Source: JAWWPY01 sp036394075
Lineage (GTDB): Bacteria > Actinomycetota > Actinomycetes > Streptosporangiales > Streptosporangiaceae
Direction: 5' to 3'
DNA: 52,130 nt
Assembly: GCA_036394075.1 (NCBI GenBank)
Contig: DASWFT010000259.1
Span: forward strand, 1-52,130
The notes beneath the pieces are model-generated. The model had not been told where the DNA came from, made no database searches, and was given only the letters and a program-made list of their open reading frames with translations. Positions 16,223 to 25,540 of the stretch are shown here, piece by piece. Each line of letters opens with the position of its first letter. Positions within the stretch are counted from its first letter, which is position 1. Both the position numbers and the translations under genes were made by a program.

Positions 16223-17893
16223 GTGACCACGACGTTGAGCATCAGCGACTCTCCGCCCCGCTCTGTCGACGCGGACGCCGTTGTCGTCGGAGTGATCCAG
16301 GGGCCTGACGGGCCGATCCCCGCGCCGGGCTCCGAAGAAATTGACGACAGGCTTGGCGGCAGCCTCGCCTCGACGCTCGCCGCGCTGGGCGCCACGGGGC
16401 AGCCGGAGGAAATCACCAAGATCGCGAGTGGGGGACGGCTGGCCGCGCCGCTGATCGTCGCCGTCGGGATCGGCGCCGGCGCCGGCGATGCCAGCACGCC
16501 CTTTGACGGCGAGACCCTCAGCCGGGCCGCCGGGGCAGCCGTGCGGGCGCTCACGGCGGCGGCCGCTGACCGGCGAGCTACCGGCCTGGCCGGCGCAGCC
16601 GGGGACGACGTGACCGCGGCCGGAGCGGCCCCGGATCGCGCGGCCCCGGATCGCGCAGCCCCGGATCGCGCAGCCCCGGATCGCGCGGCCCCGGATCGCG
16701 CAGTCGGGGACGGCGCAGGCTCGGCCAGCGCAGGCCCGCGGATTGCCCTGGCGATGCCCGTGCGGGACGCCACCGAGGCCGAGGCGGTCGCGCTGGGGGC
16801 GCTGCTGGGCGGCTACTCGTTCGGCCGCTACCGGCGGGGTGGCACGCGCCCGGCCGCGCTGACGCTGCTCGGCGGCGGGCCGGAAGCGGCCGGTGCGGTG
16901 CGCCGCGCCGAGGTGCTGGCGGCCGCTGTGGCGCTCGTCCGCGACTTGGTCAACACCTCGCCATCCGACCTGGTGCCCACGGCGCTCGCCGCCGAGGCGG
17001 AACGGGTCGCGGCGGCCTGCGGGCTGGACGCCGAGGTGCTGGACGAGAAGGCGCTCGCGGAGAACGGCTACGGCGGCATCCTCGGTGTCGGCCAGGGCTC
17101 GGTGCACCCGCCGCGGCTGGTCCGGCTCGAATACGCCCCGCCCGGGGCGCGGCGGATCGTGGTGTTCGCGGGCAAGGGCATCACCTTCGACTCCGGCGGC
17201 CTGTCGCTGAAGCCGTCCAAGGCCATGGAGGCGATGAAGTCCGACATGGGCGGCGCCGCCGCCACCCTCGGCGCCATGCAGGCCATTTCGGAACTCGGGC
17301 CGGCCGTCCGGGTCATCGGCTACCTGCCACTCGCCGAGAACATGCCGAGCGGAACCGCTCAGCGCCCCTCCGACGTGCTCACCATCTACGGCGGCACCAC
17401 GGTAGAGGTGCTCAACACCGATGCGGAGGGCCGCCTCGTCCTGGCCGATGCGCTCGCCAGGTCGGCCGCGGATTCCCCCGACCTGGTCGTCGACGTCGCT
17501 ACTCTGACCGGGGCCCAGGTGGTGGCGCTCGGGCCGCGGATCGGCGGGGTGATGGCCAACGACGATACGCTGCGGGACGCCATTGTGGACGCGGCCCGGC
17601 GGGCGGGTGAGGCGATGTGGCCGATGCCGCTGCCCGACGAACTCCGGAAGGGCCTGGACTCGGCCGTAGCCGACCTGGCCAACGTGGCCGCCGACCGTTA
17701 CGGCGGGATGCTGGTGGCCGGGCTCTTCCTGCGCGAGTTCGTGCCCAGCGGAGTCCGCTGGGCACATCTGGACATCGCAGGACCAGCCTTCAATGACGGC
17801 GCGCCACACGGGTATACCCCCAAGGGCGGCACGGGCGCGGCCACCAGGACCCTCGTCCAGATCGCCTTGGACGTGGCGGACGGGCGGCTGTAG
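16223..17893 (+). CDS. pepA: Leucyl aminopeptidase (M17)
   Basis: A 556-residue cytosolic aminopeptidase. The M17 signature NTDAEGRLVLADAL is present, as are the metal-binding and catalytic segments GKGITFDSGGLSLKPSKAME (Lys, Asp) and MKSDMGGAA. The frame is open far upstream through the lipoprotein remnant, but the GTG at 16223 (VTTTLSISDSPP) gives the family's normal N-terminus. A 15-base unit encoding DRAAP is repeated five times near residues 135-160, in the linker between the N-terminal domain and the catalytic domain. It begins the pepA-lpdA-sucB run. Confidence 0.93.
   Translation: MTTTLSISDSPPRSVDADAVVVGVIQGPDGPIPAPGSEEIDDRLGGSLASTLAALGATGQPEEITKIASGGRLAAPLIVAVGIGAGAGDASTPFDGETLSRAAGAAVRALTAAAADRRATGLAGAAGDDVTAAGAAPDRAAPDRAAPDRAAPDRAAPDRAVGDGAGSASAGPRIALAMPVRDATEAEAVALGALLGGYSFGRYRRGGTRPAALTLLGGGPEAAGAVRRAEVLAAAVALVRDLVNTSPSDLVPTALAAEAERVAAACGLDAEVLDEKALAENGYGGILGVGQGSVHPPRLVRLEYAPPGARRIVVFAGKGITFDSGGLSLKPSKAMEAMKSDMGGAAATLGAMQAISELGPAVRVIGYLPLAENMPSGTAQRPSDVLTIYGGTTVEVLNTDAEGRLVLADALARSAADSPDLVVDVATLTGAQVVALGPRIGGVMANDDTLRDAIVDAARRAGEAMWPMPLPDELRKGLDSAVADLANVAADRYGGMLVAGLFLREFVPSGVRWAHLDIAGPAFNDGAPHGYTPKGGTGAATRTLVQIALDVADGRL
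16625..16707. repeat. 15-base in-frame tandem repeat in pepA
   Basis: Five near-identical copies of gatcgcgcggccccg (one variable a/g) encode DRAAP repeats. The last copy is degraded to DRAVG. The repeat lies in a region expected to be an interdomain linker. Confidence 0.9.
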
Positions 17894-17947
17894 GCGGGCC
17901 CGGCAGCGGGCGGGCCCGGAAAGACGATCGGATCAAGGAGCGTTCTG

Positions 17948-19348
17948 GTGGCGGAAAGCAGCGGTCCCTACGACATCGTGATCCTCGGTGGCGGTAGCGG
18001 TGGCTACGCGTGCGCGCTCCGCGCGGCCGAACTTGGCAAGCGGGTCGCCCTCATCGAGAAGGACCGGGTCGGCGGCACTTGCCTGCACCGCGGGTGCATC
18101 CCGACCAAGGCGCTCCTGCACGCGGCGGAGATCGCCGACCTGGCGAGAGACAGCGAGGCTTTCGGGATCCGGGCGACGCTCGATGGCGTGGACATGCCAG
18201 GCGTCAACGCCTACAAGGACAAGGTCGTCGACCGACTGTGGAAGGGCTTGCAGAGCACGCTCGCCAGCCGCAAGATCGAGATCGTCTACGGCGAGGGACG
18301 CCTCATCTCGCCGACACAGGTCAGCGTCGGCGACACCGTCTACGAGGGCGCTCACGTGGTGCTGGCCACCGGGTCGGAGCCGCGGAGCCTGCCTGGCCTG
18401 GAAATCGACGGCCACCGGGTCATTACCAGTGACCACGCCCTGCGGCTCGACCACGTGCCCGGGTCGGCGGTAATTCTCGGCGGCGGCGTCATCGGCGTGG
18501 AGTTCGCCAGCGTGTGGCGCTCGTTCGGCGCGGAAGTCACGATCGTCGAGATGCTGCCCCACCTGCTGCCACCCGAGGAGGAGTCGAGCTCGAAGCTCCT
18601 GGAGCGCGCATTCCGCCGCCGCGGCATCGGCTTCGAGCTGGGGGCCAGGTTCGAGAGCGCCAAGGAATCGGCCACCGGCGTGACAGTAACGTTGGAAGGC
18701 GGGAAGACGCTCGACGCGGACCTGCTCCTGGTCGCCGTGGGCCGGGGGCCTGTCTCAGCAGGCCTCGGCTACGAAGAAGCGGGAGTCTCCGTGGAGCGCG
18801 GCTTCGTCAGGGTCGACGAATACTGCCGGACCAACGTCCCGACGATCTCCGCGGTGGGTGACCTCATCCCCGGCCCGCAACTCGCGCATGTCGGCTTTGC
18901 CGAGGGGATCATGGTCGCGGAGCGCGTCGGAGGGCTCAAGGTCACGCCGATCGACTACGACGGGGTGCCGAGGATCACCTACAGCGACCCGGAGGTCGCC
19001 TCGGTAGGTATCACCTCCGCGATCGCCGCGGAGCGCGGCATCGACACCACAGAGTTCACGTACAACCTCGGTGGGAACGGCAAGAGCGTTATCCTGCAGA
19101 CGCAGGGGGCGGCGAAGGTCATCGCCACCGCCCCCGAGGACGCGTCCGGCCAGCCTGGACCGGTGCTCGGCGTGCACCTTGTCGGGGCCAGGGTGGGCGA
19201 GCTCATCGCCGAAGGCCAGCTGATCTACAACTGGGACGCGCAGCCATCGGACGTGGCCCAGCTCATCCACCCGCATCCAACCCAGTCGGAGGCGATCGGC
19301 GAAGCGCACCTCGCGCTCGCCGGCAAGCCCCTGCACGTGCACGCATGA
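17948..19348 (+). CDS. lpdA: Dihydrolipoyl dehydrogenase (E3)
   Basis: A 466-residue flavoprotein that reoxidises dihydrolipoyl groups of 2-oxoacid dehydrogenase complexes with NAD+. The FAD loop ILGGGSGG (12-19), the redox-active disulfide Cys45/Cys50 in GGTCLHRGC, the NAD loop GGGVIGVEFAS and the C-terminal HPHPTQSE catalytic His-Glu pair are visible. GTG start with AAGGAG about 8 bases upstream. It is followed at 82 bases by the E2 gene it serves. Confidence 0.95.
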   Translation: MAESSGPYDIVILGGGSGGYACALRAAELGKRVALIEKDRVGGTCLHRGCIPTKALLHAAEIADLARDSEAFGIRATLDGVDMPGVNAYKDKVVDRLWKGLQSTLASRKIEIVYGEGRLISPTQVSVGDTVYEGAHVVLATGSEPRSLPGLEIDGHRVITSDHALRLDHVPGSAVILGGGVIGVEFASVWRSFGAEVTIVEMLPHLLPPEEESSSKLLERAFRRRGIGFELGARFESAKESATGVTVTLEGGKTLDADLLLVAVGRGPVSAGLGYEEAGVSVERGFVRVDEYCRTNVPTISAVGDLIPGPQLAHVGFAEGIMVAERVGGLKVTPIDYDGVPRITYSDPEVASVGITSAIAAERGIDTTEFTYNLGGNGKSVILQTQGAAKVIATAPEDASGQPGPVLGVHLVGARVGELIAEGQLIYNWDAQPSDVAQLIHPHPTQSEAIGEAHLALAGKPLHVHA

Positions 19349-19430
19349 CCGGAACCTGGCCGTACGCGCACACCATGCCCCGCGCCACGAGCAGTTGTGA
19401 GCCCTGAAAACGAAGGAGTGACGGGAAGCC

Positions 19431-21179
19431 ATGTCGGTCTCCGTATCCATGCCTCAGCTCGGCGAGAGCGTCACCGAGGGCACCGTCACCCGGTGGCTGA
19501 AAAAGGAAGGCGAGCGTGTGGAGGCGGACGAGCCGCTGCTCGAGGTCTCCACAGACAAAGTCGACACCGAGATCCCCTCGCCGGTTTCCGGCGTACTGCG
19601 CGGGATCACCGTGGCCGAGGATGAGACGGTCGCGGTGGGTGCCGAACTTGCGGTGATCGACGAGACGGCAGCCGAGGGCAGCCCGGCCGCCCCCAGTGCC
19701 CCGCAAGACAGCGCCCTGCAGGGCAGCGCCTCGCAGGCGGCGGGCGGACCTTACGCGCCGGGCGCCGCCACCGGCCCCGCCGGGGAAGGGTTCCCGGGCC
19801 TGGGCACCCCGCCGACCGGGCCTCCCCCGGACCTCGGCGGCCCGGGCGGGCCCCGGCCGGTGACCGTGCCCCAAGCCCGGCCCGAGCCATCCGTCCCGCC
19901 CTCACCGGCGCAGTCAGCCACGCCGGTGCCAGCGCAGGCCGCCTCGTCCTGGCAGGCGTGGACACCACCGGCGGCCCCTGCCGCCGCCCCGGCGCCGCCA
20001 CCGCCACCAGCCTCCGGGCAGGCCGCGGCCCCCCCGGCCGCGAACGGTCCGACTCAGCTGGCCCCCCCGGGACTGACCGGCGCCGATAGCCCTTACGTCA
20101 CCCCGCTGGTCCGCAAGCTGGCCGCCGAGCACGGGGTGGACCTGGCTTCCCTCGCCGGGACCGGCGTCGGCGGCCGCATCCGCAAGCAGGACGTGCTCGA
20201 CGCCGCCCGAGCCCTTCGCGGCCCGGCCAGCGACGCGGCCCGGCAAGCCCCGCAGCCCCCCCAGCCCCCCCAGCCTGCCGCCCCGCAGCCCCCGCAGGCT
20301 GCCGCACCGCCCGGACCCGCTGCCCCACCTGCCGCCGCACCAGCCGTCGCTGCCCCATCTGCCGCCGCCCCTGCGGCCGCGGTGGCCGCCGCCGCACCGG
20401 CCGCGAGGCCGTCCGGCCCGGCTACGCCGTCCCGGCGTCCCGTCGAGCCCTCCAAGCTTCGCGGGACGACGGAGCCGATGTCGCGGGCCCGGCAGTTGAT
20501 CGCGCGGCGCATGGTCGAGTCACTACAGACCTCCGCGCAGCTCACCACGGTGGTCGAGGCGGATGTCACCGCCATCGCCCGGCTGCGGGACCGGGCCAAG
20601 GCGGACTTCGAAGCTCGCGAGGGCGTCAAGCTGTCGTTCCTGCCGTTTTTCGCGCTAGCCGCGGTCGAGGCACTGAAGGTGCACCCCAGGCTCAACGCGA
20701 TCATCGACCCGAACGGCAGCCAGGTCACCTACCACGACGCCGAGCATCTCGGTATCGCTGTGGACACCGACCGCGGCCTGATGGTGCCGGTCATCCGCAA
20801 CGCCGGCGACCTCAACGTCGGCGGGCTGGCCCGCAAGATCGCCGATCTCGCGCAGCGGACGCGGGCGGGCCAGGTCAGCCCGGACGACCTGGCCGGGGGC
20901 ACCTTCACGCTCACCAACACCGGCAGCCGGGGTGCCCTGTTCGACACCCCGATCATCAACCAGCCGCAGGTGGCCATCCTGGGCACGGGCACGGTGGTGA
21001 AGCGTGCGGTGGTCATGGAGGACCCGGCGCTCGGCGAGGTAATCACGGTGCGCGCGATGGTCTACCTGGCGCTCACCTACGACCACAGGCTCGTCGATGG
21101 CGCCGATGCGGCGCGGTTCCTGAGCACCGTGAAGGCACGTCTGGAGGAAGGCTCCTTCGAGACGGAACTCGGCCTGTAA
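19431..21179 (+). CDS. sucB: Dihydrolipoamide acyltransferase (E2) of 2-oxoacid dehydrogenase
   Basis: A 582-residue E2 subunit. One lipoyl domain (1-78, with Lys43 in STDKVDTE) is followed by a very long Pro/Ala/Gly-rich linker, a peripheral subunit-binding domain (YVTPLVRKLAAEHGVDL...GRIRKQDVLDAA, about 222-258), a second Ala/Pro linker and the catalytic core ending with DHRLVDGADAA (catalytic His/Asp). Actinobacterial homologues serve the 2-oxoglutarate or pyruvate complex, often annotated sucB. GAAGGAG lies upstream of the ATG. The linkers are unusually long and repetitive even for E2. Confidence 0.93.
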   Translation: MSVSVSMPQLGESVTEGTVTRWLKKEGERVEADEPLLEVSTDKVDTEIPSPVSGVLRGITVAEDETVAVGAELAVIDETAAEGSPAAPSAPQDSALQGSASQAAGGPYAPGAATGPAGEGFPGLGTPPTGPPPDLGGPGGPRPVTVPQARPEPSVPPSPAQSATPVPAQAASSWQAWTPPAAPAAAPAPPPPPASGQAAAPPAANGPTQLAPPGLTGADSPYVTPLVRKLAAEHGVDLASLAGTGVGGRIRKQDVLDAARALRGPASDAARQAPQPPQPPQPAAPQPPQAAAPPGPAAPPAAAPAVAAPSAAAPAAAVAAAAPAARPSGPATPSRRPVEPSKLRGTTEPMSRARQLIARRMVESLQTSAQLTTVVEADVTAIARLRDRAKADFEAREGVKLSFLPFFALAAVEALKVHPRLNAIIDPNGSQVTYHDAEHLGIAVDTDRGLMVPVIRNAGDLNVGGLARKIADLAQRTRAGQVSPDDLAGGTFTLTNTGSRGALFDTPIINQPQVAILGTGTVVKRAVVMEDPALGEVITVRAMVYLALTYDHRLVDGADAARFLSTVKARLEEGSFETELGL

Positions 21180-21310
21180 CGGACTCCCTCACCGTCGGCG
21201 CGCCTTCCCGCATCGGCCCGGCCCCCGCCGGTTTCGGCCCCGGCTCGCTGGCACGACTGCGTCGGGCTGCGCTTAATGGTTAGTGGGACGGGCGTGGGTA
21301 GGGTGACGGC

Positions 21311-22207
21311 ATGAAAATCGCGATCATCGGGTCGTCGGGCCTGATCGGCACGGCGCTGGTCGCCGCCCTCCGCCAGGACGGCGATGACGTCCTCAGGCTG
21401 GTCCGCCGGGCGCCTATAACCGGCGACGAGATCCGCTGGGACCCGGCCGCGCCCGGCGGCGGGCTGGAGCCGGGTGCGCTGGACGGTGTCGGGGCCGTGG
21501 TGAACCTGGCCGGGGCGGGCGTCGCCGATCACCGCTGGACCGCCTCCTACAAGGAGGAGATCCGCGCCAGCCGGGTCACGAGCACCCGTACGCTCGCCGG
21601 CGTGCTGGCGGACATGGACGGCGGACCATCCGTTCTGCTGTCAGGGTCTGCTATTGGGTGGTACGGGGATACAGGCGGGCGGGAAGTGGATGAATCCGCC
21701 CCCGCGGGTACCGGGTTCCTGGCCGGAGTCGTCAGGGACTGGGAGGCCGCCGCCGATCCGGCCCGGCAGGCGGGCCTGCGCGTGGTCACCCTGCGGAGCG
21801 GCATCGTGATCACCCGGAAAGGGAGCATGCTGGGCAGGTTGCTGCCGCTGTTCCGGCTGGGTCTGGGGGCCAGGCTCGGGCCTGGAACGCAGGTCATGAG
21901 CTGGGTGACGCTTCTTGACTGGACCCGGATGGCCCGGTTCCTGCTTGATCACCCCGAGATGTCCGGGCCGGTCAACCTGACCACGCCGGAACCGGTGACC
22001 AACGCCGCGTTCACGTCGGCGCTGGCGGCCGCGCTGCATCGGCCCGCCGCGCTCGCCGTCCCTTCCCCCGTGCTCACCCTGGCACTCGGCGAGGTCACCA
22101 GCGATCTGCTGAGCAGTGCCCGGGTGGTGCCGCGGCGGCTGCGCGACGCCGGGTTCGAGTTCTCCCTCCCCAGCCTGGCCGGGGCGCTGGCCGCCGAGCT
22201 CGGCTAG
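21311..22207 (+). CDS. TIGR01777 family NAD(P)-binding protein
   Basis: A 298-residue short-chain-dehydrogenase-like (epimerase) protein: GSSGLIGTALVAAL nucleotide loop at 8-21, VNLAGAGVADHRWT and SGSAIGWYGDTGGREVDE are hallmarks of the TIGR01777/YfcH family. The C-terminal DUF1731-like segment is present (TLALGEVTSDLLSSARVVPRRLRDAGFEF). Function unknown; its position between sucB and lipB is conserved in actinomycetes. Confidence 0.9.
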   Translation: MKIAIIGSSGLIGTALVAALRQDGDDVLRLVRRAPITGDEIRWDPAAPGGGLEPGALDGVGAVVNLAGAGVADHRWTASYKEEIRASRVTSTRTLAGVLADMDGGPSVLLSGSAIGWYGDTGGREVDESAPAGTGFLAGVVRDWEAAADPARQAGLRVVTLRSGIVITRKGSMLGRLLPLFRLGLGARLGPGTQVMSWVTLLDWTRMARFLLDHPEMSGPVNLTTPEPVTNAAFTSALAAALHRPAALAVPSPVLTLALGEVTSDLLSSARVVPRRLRDAGFEFSLPSLAGALAAELG

Positions 22208-22232
22208 CGGAGGCTCGGCGAGCGGGGTTAGG

Positions 22233-22883
22233 CTAGCGGGCGTCCTGGTTCTCGGCTTGGCGCGGAGCGCAGTCTTCCACCGCCGGGCTTGGCCGCTGGA
22301 CCGGAATCAGCCCCGGCCAGGCCGGCGTGTCAACGCCGAACAGTGGCACCCGCCACAGCGGGAGCCGCGGCCGCGGATTTCCGTCGAGCACGACCATCCC
22401 GATGGTGAGCCGGACGAGCCGGCGGGCGCCGATGATCGCCATGGCGGCAAGTGGCAGCTCGATGAAGATCGCCGACAGTAGCGCGAGCATGAAGCCGCTC
22501 GTGCGAACGTCCAGGGTGACGTCAAACCAGGCGTCGCAGCACAGCAGGGTGGCGAGCACCACCAGGCAGATGATCAGCACCTGACGGCGGCGCCAGGCGG
22601 CCCACGCGGTCACCACGAACGTGACGAGCAGGGCCAGGTCAAAGCCGACCCACGCGCCTCGCCAGTCACCCGCCCGGTAGTAGCGCGGAAGCGTCAGAGC
22701 GAGCAAGCTGGTCCAGATCGCCAGCCCCACGCAGCAGGCGATGATGGCCGCCAGGAATATCGCGCGGTGGCGCTGCGCCGCTGGTCGCCCGAGCGAGATC
22801 GGCTTGTCGATCGCGGCGATCGCCCGCACCAGCCGCGCCCGCTCGCCCGGGCTCATTCGCCTCAGTTCGGCCTCATCGAGCAC
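22233..22883 (-). CDS. Hypothetical membrane protein
   Basis: A 216-residue protein with four predicted membrane helices (about 42-64, 80-96, 102-120 and 128-150), a charged N-terminus (MLDEAELRRMSPGERARLVRAIAAID) and a Pro-rich cytoplasmic tail. The N-terminal motif LRRMSPGERARL occurs in several actinobacterial two-helix proteins of unknown role. It is convergent with the TIGR01777 gene and divergent from lipB. Confidence 0.7.
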   Translation of the reverse strand: MLDEAELRRMSPGERARLVRAIAAIDKPISLGRPAAQRHRAIFLAAIIACCVGLAIWTSLLALTLPRYYRAGDWRGAWVGFDLALLVTFVVTAWAAWRRRQVLIICLVVLATLLCCDAWFDVTLDVRTSGFMLALLSAIFIELPLAAMAIIGARRLVRLTIGMVVLDGNPRPRLPLWRVPLFGVDTPAWPGLIPVQRPSPAVEDCAPRQAENQDAR

Positions 22884-23002
22884 GCGACCACCTCCATTAA
22901 CGGTAACGACCCGCTATGACGGCTATTCCCCGCCAACCGTCGAGCTGATCCAGATGGGGCAGACCAGATGTGCACCGGGTGGCGCCGGATAGGCTGGGCG
23001 TC

Positions 23003-23737
23003 GTGACCAGCGAACTTATCTACGTGCATGCTGGCTTCGGCGCTGACGCGGTTCCCTACCTGGCGGGATGGGACCTGCAGCGGCGCCTGCATGAGCTCAG
23101 GGCCAGCGATGACATCCCGGATACCTGCCTGCTCCTGGAGCACGAAGCGGTGTATACGGCGGGCAGGCGCACCAGCCCTCTCGACCGGCCGTCCGGCGAT
23201 GCCGGGGCGCCTGTGATCGACGTGGACCGGGGCGGCCAGATCACCTGGCACGGTCCCGGCCAGCTGGTCGGGTACCCGATCGTCCGGCTGGGTGAGCCAG
23301 TTGACGTGATCGCTTACGTGCGTGCCGTCGAGGAGGCCCTGATCCGCGCCTGCGCCGACGCCGGGCTGGCCACCACCCGGGTGGAGGGGCGCAGCGGCGT
23401 CTGGGTAACGGGGACACCCGGCAGCGCGGCCGGGAGCGGGCAGCCGGACCGCAAGGTCGGCGCGATCGGGATCCGGGTGTCGCGCGGGGTGACGATGCAC
23501 GGATTCGCCCTGAACTGTGAACCGGACCTGAACTGGTACGACCGCATCGTGCCCTGTGGCATCCGCGATGCCGGAGTCACCAGCCTGTCCGCCGAGACCG
23601 GCCGCCAGGTGAGCGTGGCGGACATGACCGCGCCGGTCGAACGCCATCTCGCGGAGGTGCTCGGGGCCCGCACCTGGCGGCGGATGTACGGCACCACGGC
23701 GCTCATCCCGGCACCGGCCGGTGCCGCATACGCGTAA
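23003..23737 (+). CDS. lipB: Lipoyl(octanoyl) transferase
   Basis: A 244-residue enzyme moving octanoyl groups from acyl carrier protein to the lipoyl domains of E2 and GcvH. The signature RGGQITWHGPGQLVGYP (about residues 75-91), the catalytic Lys in KVGAIGIRVSRGVTMHGFALN and the Cys in IVPCGIRDAGVTSL are present. The GTG at 23003 gives the usual short N-terminus; an ATG 11 codons earlier would add unrelated residues. It works with lipA, separated here by hisS. Confidence 0.93.
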   Translation: MTSELIYVHAGFGADAVPYLAGWDLQRRLHELRASDDIPDTCLLLEHEAVYTAGRRTSPLDRPSGDAGAPVIDVDRGGQITWHGPGQLVGYPIVRLGEPVDVIAYVRAVEEALIRACADAGLATTRVEGRSGVWVTGTPGSAAGSGQPDRKVGAIGIRVSRGVTMHGFALNCEPDLNWYDRIVPCGIRDAGVTSLSAETGRQVSVADMTAPVERHLAEVLGARTWRRMYGTTALIPAPAGAAYA

Positions 23738-23753
23738 GGCTGGCGCAGCCGGG

Positions 23754-24005
23754 TCAGTCGTTACGCAGGGAGATCTTGTCGTACTCGGCGATGCCGGCCG
23801 CCTCGACGGCCCGCAGTCCTTCGCCGAGCCGCTCACGTGCCTGCCTCAGCAGCTTCAGCGAGTTGGTCGACGTGCTCTGGGTAGCGGCCCGATCCGGATC
23901 AGCACCATGCTCTTCGATGAGGTGCGTCTGCAGCGCGGCCGCGACTTCGTCGATCGCCTTGAGCGCCTGGTAGATGGCCTGCTCCCGTGCAATGTCGTTC
24001 ACCAT
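23754..24005 (-). CDS. Small helical protein, unknown
   Basis: An 83-residue, mostly helical protein (MVNDIAREQAIYQALKAIDEVAAALQTHLIEEHGADPDRAATQ...). No cysteines or membrane segments are present. It lies 33 bases upstream of the start-to-stop orientation of hisS on the same strand, downstream in transcription, so it may be part of the hisS transcript. I recognise no family. Confidence 0.65.
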   Translation of the reverse strand: MVNDIAREQAIYQALKAIDEVAAALQTHLIEEHGADPDRAATQSTSTNSLKLLRQARERLGEGLRAVEAAGIAEYDKISLRND

Positions 24006-24037
24006 AGGACGAGTATCTCGCGGCCGTCCCGGCAGCG

Positions 24038-25363
24038 TTAGCGCGTGTCCCCCGCTGCCGCCGCGCGCGCCAGGTAGTCGGCCAGTTCGGGCACGGGGAC
24101 CTCGGCCTGCTCACCGCTGTCCATGTCGCGGACGGTAACCGTGCCCGCCTGCTGTTCGGCCCCGCCGTGGATGAGAGCCCAGCGCGCTCCCTGGTCACTG
24201 GCCCACTTGAGCTGCCTGCCCAGCTTTCCTGAGGAGCCGAGGTAGACACTGGCCCGCAGGCCCGCGGTCCGCGCGGCCGACGCGAGCGCGAAGCTCCGCT
24301 GCGCGTAGTCGGGGCCCATGACGGTGACCGCCACGTCCAGCCGGCTGGGACGGCCGGCGCCATCCCCGGAGAGCAGCAGCAAGATCCGCTCGATGCCCAG
24401 CGACCCCCCGGTGGCTGGCACATCGGGCCCGCCAAGCTGCTCGATCAGGTGGTCGTACCGGCCGCCGCCTGCGATCGACCCGGGCACCCCCTGGGCCACC
24501 ACCTCCCAGATCGGGCCGGTGTAATAGCTCAGCCCCCGTACCAGGCGGGGCGTGAACTCCACCCGGTCGGCAGGCACATTGCCTGCCACCAGGGACAGCA
24601 TCGCGTCGAGTTCGTCCAGCCCGGCCGAGCCCTCCTCGCTGGGCTTCAGTGCCGCCCGGATGCGTTCTGCCGCGTCGGGGGCGGTCATCGCCGTGACCAG
24701 TTCCGTGGCCTTGGCCTCGTCGAGGCCGCGCCCGGCGAGTTCGGCGGTGACCTCCTCCGGGGCCAGCTTGTCCAGCTTGTCCAGGGTGATCAGGACATCG
24801 GGCCCGAGATCGGCGGGCACCCCGAACGCCTCAAGCAGGCCGGCCAGCACGTGCCGCGAGTTCAGCAGGAAGCGGAAGCCGGGCAGGCCAAGCTCGGCGA
24901 GCGCGTCGTGCACGGCACAGATCACCTCCGCGTCCGCCAGGGCCGACGTCGAGCCGAGCGTATCCAGGTCGCACTGGATGAACTCGCGGTAGCGGCCCCG
25001 GCCGGGTCGGTCGGCCCGCCAGACCGGCCCGATCGCGTAGCGCTTGTACGGCGTGGGCAACTGGCTGCCGTACGCGGCGGCGACCCGGGCCAGCGGCACG
25101 GTCAGGTCATAGCGCAGCGCCAGGTCGGCCTCGCCGGACGCCTCGTGCTCACCGCGGCGGAGGATCTTGAAGATAAGCTTGTCGCCCTCTTCGCCGTACT
25201 TGCCGAGCAGCACGTCCAGGCGCTCGAAGGCCGGCGTCTGCAGCGGCTCGAACCCGTAGCGCGCGAACACCGACCGGATGGTGGCGAAAGCCCGCTCGCG
25301 GGCCTCCACGTCTGCGGCAAGGAAATCACGCGTCCCCGACGGGGGATCAAACTGCATCGGCAT
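24038..25363 (-). CDS. hisS: Histidyl-tRNA synthetase
   Basis: A 441-residue class II aminoacyl-tRNA synthetase. Motif 2 is YKRYAIGPVWRADRPGRGRY, the histidine-A box is LVRGLSYYTGPIWEV, and motif 3 reads GGSLGIERILLLL; the C-terminal anticodon-binding domain follows. The frame extends 10 codons further, but the ATG at 25363 (MPMQFDPPSGTRDFLA) gives the family N-terminus. It separates lipB from lipA, which are adjacent in many actinomycetes. Confidence 0.95.
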   Translation of the reverse strand: MPMQFDPPSGTRDFLAADVEARERAFATIRSVFARYGFEPLQTPAFERLDVLLGKYGEEGDKLIFKILRRGEHEASGEADLALRYDLTVPLARVAAAYGSQLPTPYKRYAIGPVWRADRPGRGRYREFIQCDLDTLGSTSALADAEVICAVHDALAELGLPGFRFLLNSRHVLAGLLEAFGVPADLGPDVLITLDKLDKLAPEEVTAELAGRGLDEAKATELVTAMTAPDAAERIRAALKPSEEGSAGLDELDAMLSLVAGNVPADRVEFTPRLVRGLSYYTGPIWEVVAQGVPGSIAGGGRYDHLIEQLGGPDVPATGGSLGIERILLLLSGDGAGRPSRLDVAVTVMGPDYAQRSFALASAARTAGLRASVYLGSSGKLGRQLKWASDQGARWALIHGGAEQQAGTVTVRDMDSGEQAEVPVPELADYLARAAAAGDTR

Positions 25364-25540
25364 GCGCCCATGCTCCCAGACAACCCGCGCCACGTCACAT
25401 CGTTAGTCACGCCGGCCGCCGACGCAGCCCTCCATCGGGTCCCGTACCTGTGGATAACCACGGCGGGCCGGGGCGGTGGCTGCCGGGCCGCGTGGGGCAC
25501 GCGGGTTTGGGCGGCTGCGGGTGAGACGTACGCTGGTGGG

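Noticed and set aside
16625..16707. Possible CRISPR-like array
   Set aside because: Repeats are directly adjacent 15-base coding units with no spacers; the same holds for the repeats at 36186 and 38480.
16019..17809. Long minus-strand frame of almost 600 codons opposite pepA
   Set aside because: Antisense frame kept open by GC-rich codons; the plus strand encodes a clear aminopeptidase.
24449..25540. Extended N-terminus for lipA
   Set aside because: The upstream 1.1 kb is antisense to hisS; lipoyl synthases begin close to the GTG at 25541.
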